Assembly (NCBI GenBank): GCA_021739805.1
Contig: JAIPBB010000016.1
Coordinates: forward strand, 1-31,366
Length of the DNA: 31,366 nt
Direction: 5' to 3'
Source: Saprospiraceae bacterium
Lineage (GTDB): Bacteria > Bacteroidota > Bacteroidia > Bacteroidales > JAIPBB01
Shown: positions 30,433 through 31,366 of the stretch, in pieces
Position numbering within the stretch: the stretch's first letter is position 1
Layout: every line of letters begins with the position of its first letter
Program-made: the position numbers and the translations under genes
Notes under the pieces: model-generated
Seen by the model: the letters and a program-made list of their open reading frames with translations, nothing else
Told to the model about the DNA's origin: nothing
Databases searched by the model: none

Positions 30433-31366
30433 ATGACAAAATTAGATGCCAAAATTCCTGAAGGTCCATTAGCCGAAAAATGGTCGAATTATAAAGCTTC
30501 AATGAAATTAGTTAATCCTGCAAACAAGAAAAGGCTGGATGTGATTGTTGTTGGAACCGGTTTAGCCGGTGCAAGTGCAGCAGCATCCTTAGGCGAATTA
30601 GGATATAATGTAAAAGTTTTTTGTTTCCAGGATTCACCTCGTAGAGCACATTCAGTTGCTGCTCAGGGCGGAATAAATGCAGCAAAAAATTACAAAAACG
30701 ATGGCGATAGTGTTTATCGTTTATTTTATGATATGATAAAAGGTGGTGACTTCAGAGCACGCGAAGCAAATGTTTACAGAGCTGCTGAAGTTAGTAACCA
30801 AACCATCGACCAATATACAGCACTTGGAGTTCCGTTTGCCAGGGATTACGGTGGATTACTCGACAATCGTTCATTTGGTGGAGTCCAGGTTTCCAGAACT
30901 TTTTATGCAAAGGGACAAACCGGACAACAATGTATTTTAGGTTCTTATGCAGCACTTAGTCGTCAAATTGCAAAGGGCAAAGCTGTGATGTACGACAGAA
31001 GAGAAATGCTTGACCTTGTTGTGGTTGATGGAAAAGCTCGTGGAATTATCACAAGAAATCTTGTTACAGGTGAACTTGAAAGACATTCAGCTCATGCAGT
31101 TGTTTTGGCAACCGGTGGTTATGGAACAGTTTATTATCTTTCAACTTTGGCTGTTGGTTCAAATGCATCTGCAGCATGGAGTGCATTCAAAAAAGGTGCT
31201 TTCTTCGGAAATCCAAGTTATATTCAGATTCACCCAACAAGTATTCCCGTTTTGAATGATTTTCAATCTAAACTTACTTTAATGTCGGAATCACTTCGTA
31301 ATGATGGAAGAATCTGGGTTCCAAAAAAACAAGGCGACAAACGACCTGCTATTGAAATTCCTGAAG
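30433..31366 (+). CDS. sdhA: Succinate dehydrogenase / fumarate reductase flavoprotein subunit, 5' part
   Basis: The ATG at 30433 opens a frame that runs off the window after 311 codons. SdhA carries the covalent FAD and the dicarboxylate site. Visible are the Rossmann motif [19 protein letters not shown], the covalent-FAD histidine segment [11 protein letters not shown] (about residues 75-85), [13 protein letters not shown], an ATGGYG segment and [10 protein letters not shown], all family hallmarks. The first ~30 residues ([15 protein letters not shown]) are the usual Bacteroidota N-terminus. The gene is intact as far as it goes, with no frameshift. sdhB is expected past the window edge. Confidence 0.96.
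   Translation, partial: MTKLDAKIPEGPLAEKWSNYKASMKLVNPANKKRLDVIVVGTGLAGASAAASLGELGYNVKVFCFQDSPRRAHSVAAQGGINAAKNYKNDGDSVYRLFYDMIKGGDFRAREANVYRAAEVSNQTIDQYTALGVPFARDYGGLLDNRSFGGVQVSRTFYAKGQTGQQCILGSYAALSRQIAKGKAVMYDRREMLDLVVVDGKARGIITRNLVTGELERHSAHAVVLATGGYGTVYYLSTLAVGSNASAAWSAFKKGAFFGNPSYIQIHPTSIPVLNDFQSKLTLMSESLRNDGRIWVPKKQGDKRPAIEIPE

Overview
The window is AT-rich DNA from a member of the Bacteroidota. The evidence is two type IX secretion (T9SS) sorting domains (types A and B), a b558-type five-helix succinate dehydrogenase cytochrome, many TAnnTTTG promoter boxes, a MIP18-family Fe-S gene directly behind sufE, and few Shine-Dalgarno sequences. I cannot place it below phylum. No tRNA, rRNA, CRISPR array, phage gene or transposase gene is visible.

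Layout. 298-1058 (+): sufE and a MIP18/DUF59 Fe-S assembly gene. 1172-2986 (+): a YgiQ-type radical SAM protein, converging on a small zinc-ribbon gene. 3292-9152 (-): housekeeping genes read leftward: rplU-rpmA with a terminator, serS, a coiled-coil lipoprotein overlapping a TPR protein, and rsmA. 9259-10155 (-): an EamA-type transporter. 10580-11062 (+): recX. 11074-15168 (+): the most unusual part, a rearranged prfB locus. 15394-16779 (+): fumC. 17246-24484 (-): four envelope or secreted-protein genes (beta-barrel, T9SS type A beta-propeller, beta-helix, T9SS type B PKD protein). 24757-26257 (-): a tiny Lys-rich protein and a DEAD-box helicase. 26606-29555 (-): two aminopeptidase P paralogues. 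29718-31366 (+): sdhC and the start of sdhA, which runs off the window.

The prfB locus. The intact RF2 gene (14079-15168) needs the classical +1 programmed frameshift. About 1.8 kb upstream lies a second copy of its promoter and first ~38 codons, including the frameshift site, cut short at 12374. Each copy is preceded by the same arrangement: a homologous ~150-bp leader, one exported-protein gene, then a homologous trailer. The two exported proteins (an LRR lipoprotein and an unrelated 202-residue protein) look unrelated, and each is bounded by short inverted repeats. A DUF433/DUF5615 toxin-antitoxin pair sits at the break. This looks like a tandem duplication in which the boxed gene was exchanged while its frame was kept.

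Intergenic DNA is unusually structured: two copies of a three-arm alternative-hairpin element (8105-8258, 10416-10546), a GTCAT / TTC-triloop hairpin array with an 11-bp tandem array (4115-4290), arrays with 7-bp or 8-bp periodicity but different unit sequences at several sites, and a 380-bp REP-like element with 24-bp terminal inverted repeats after fumC.
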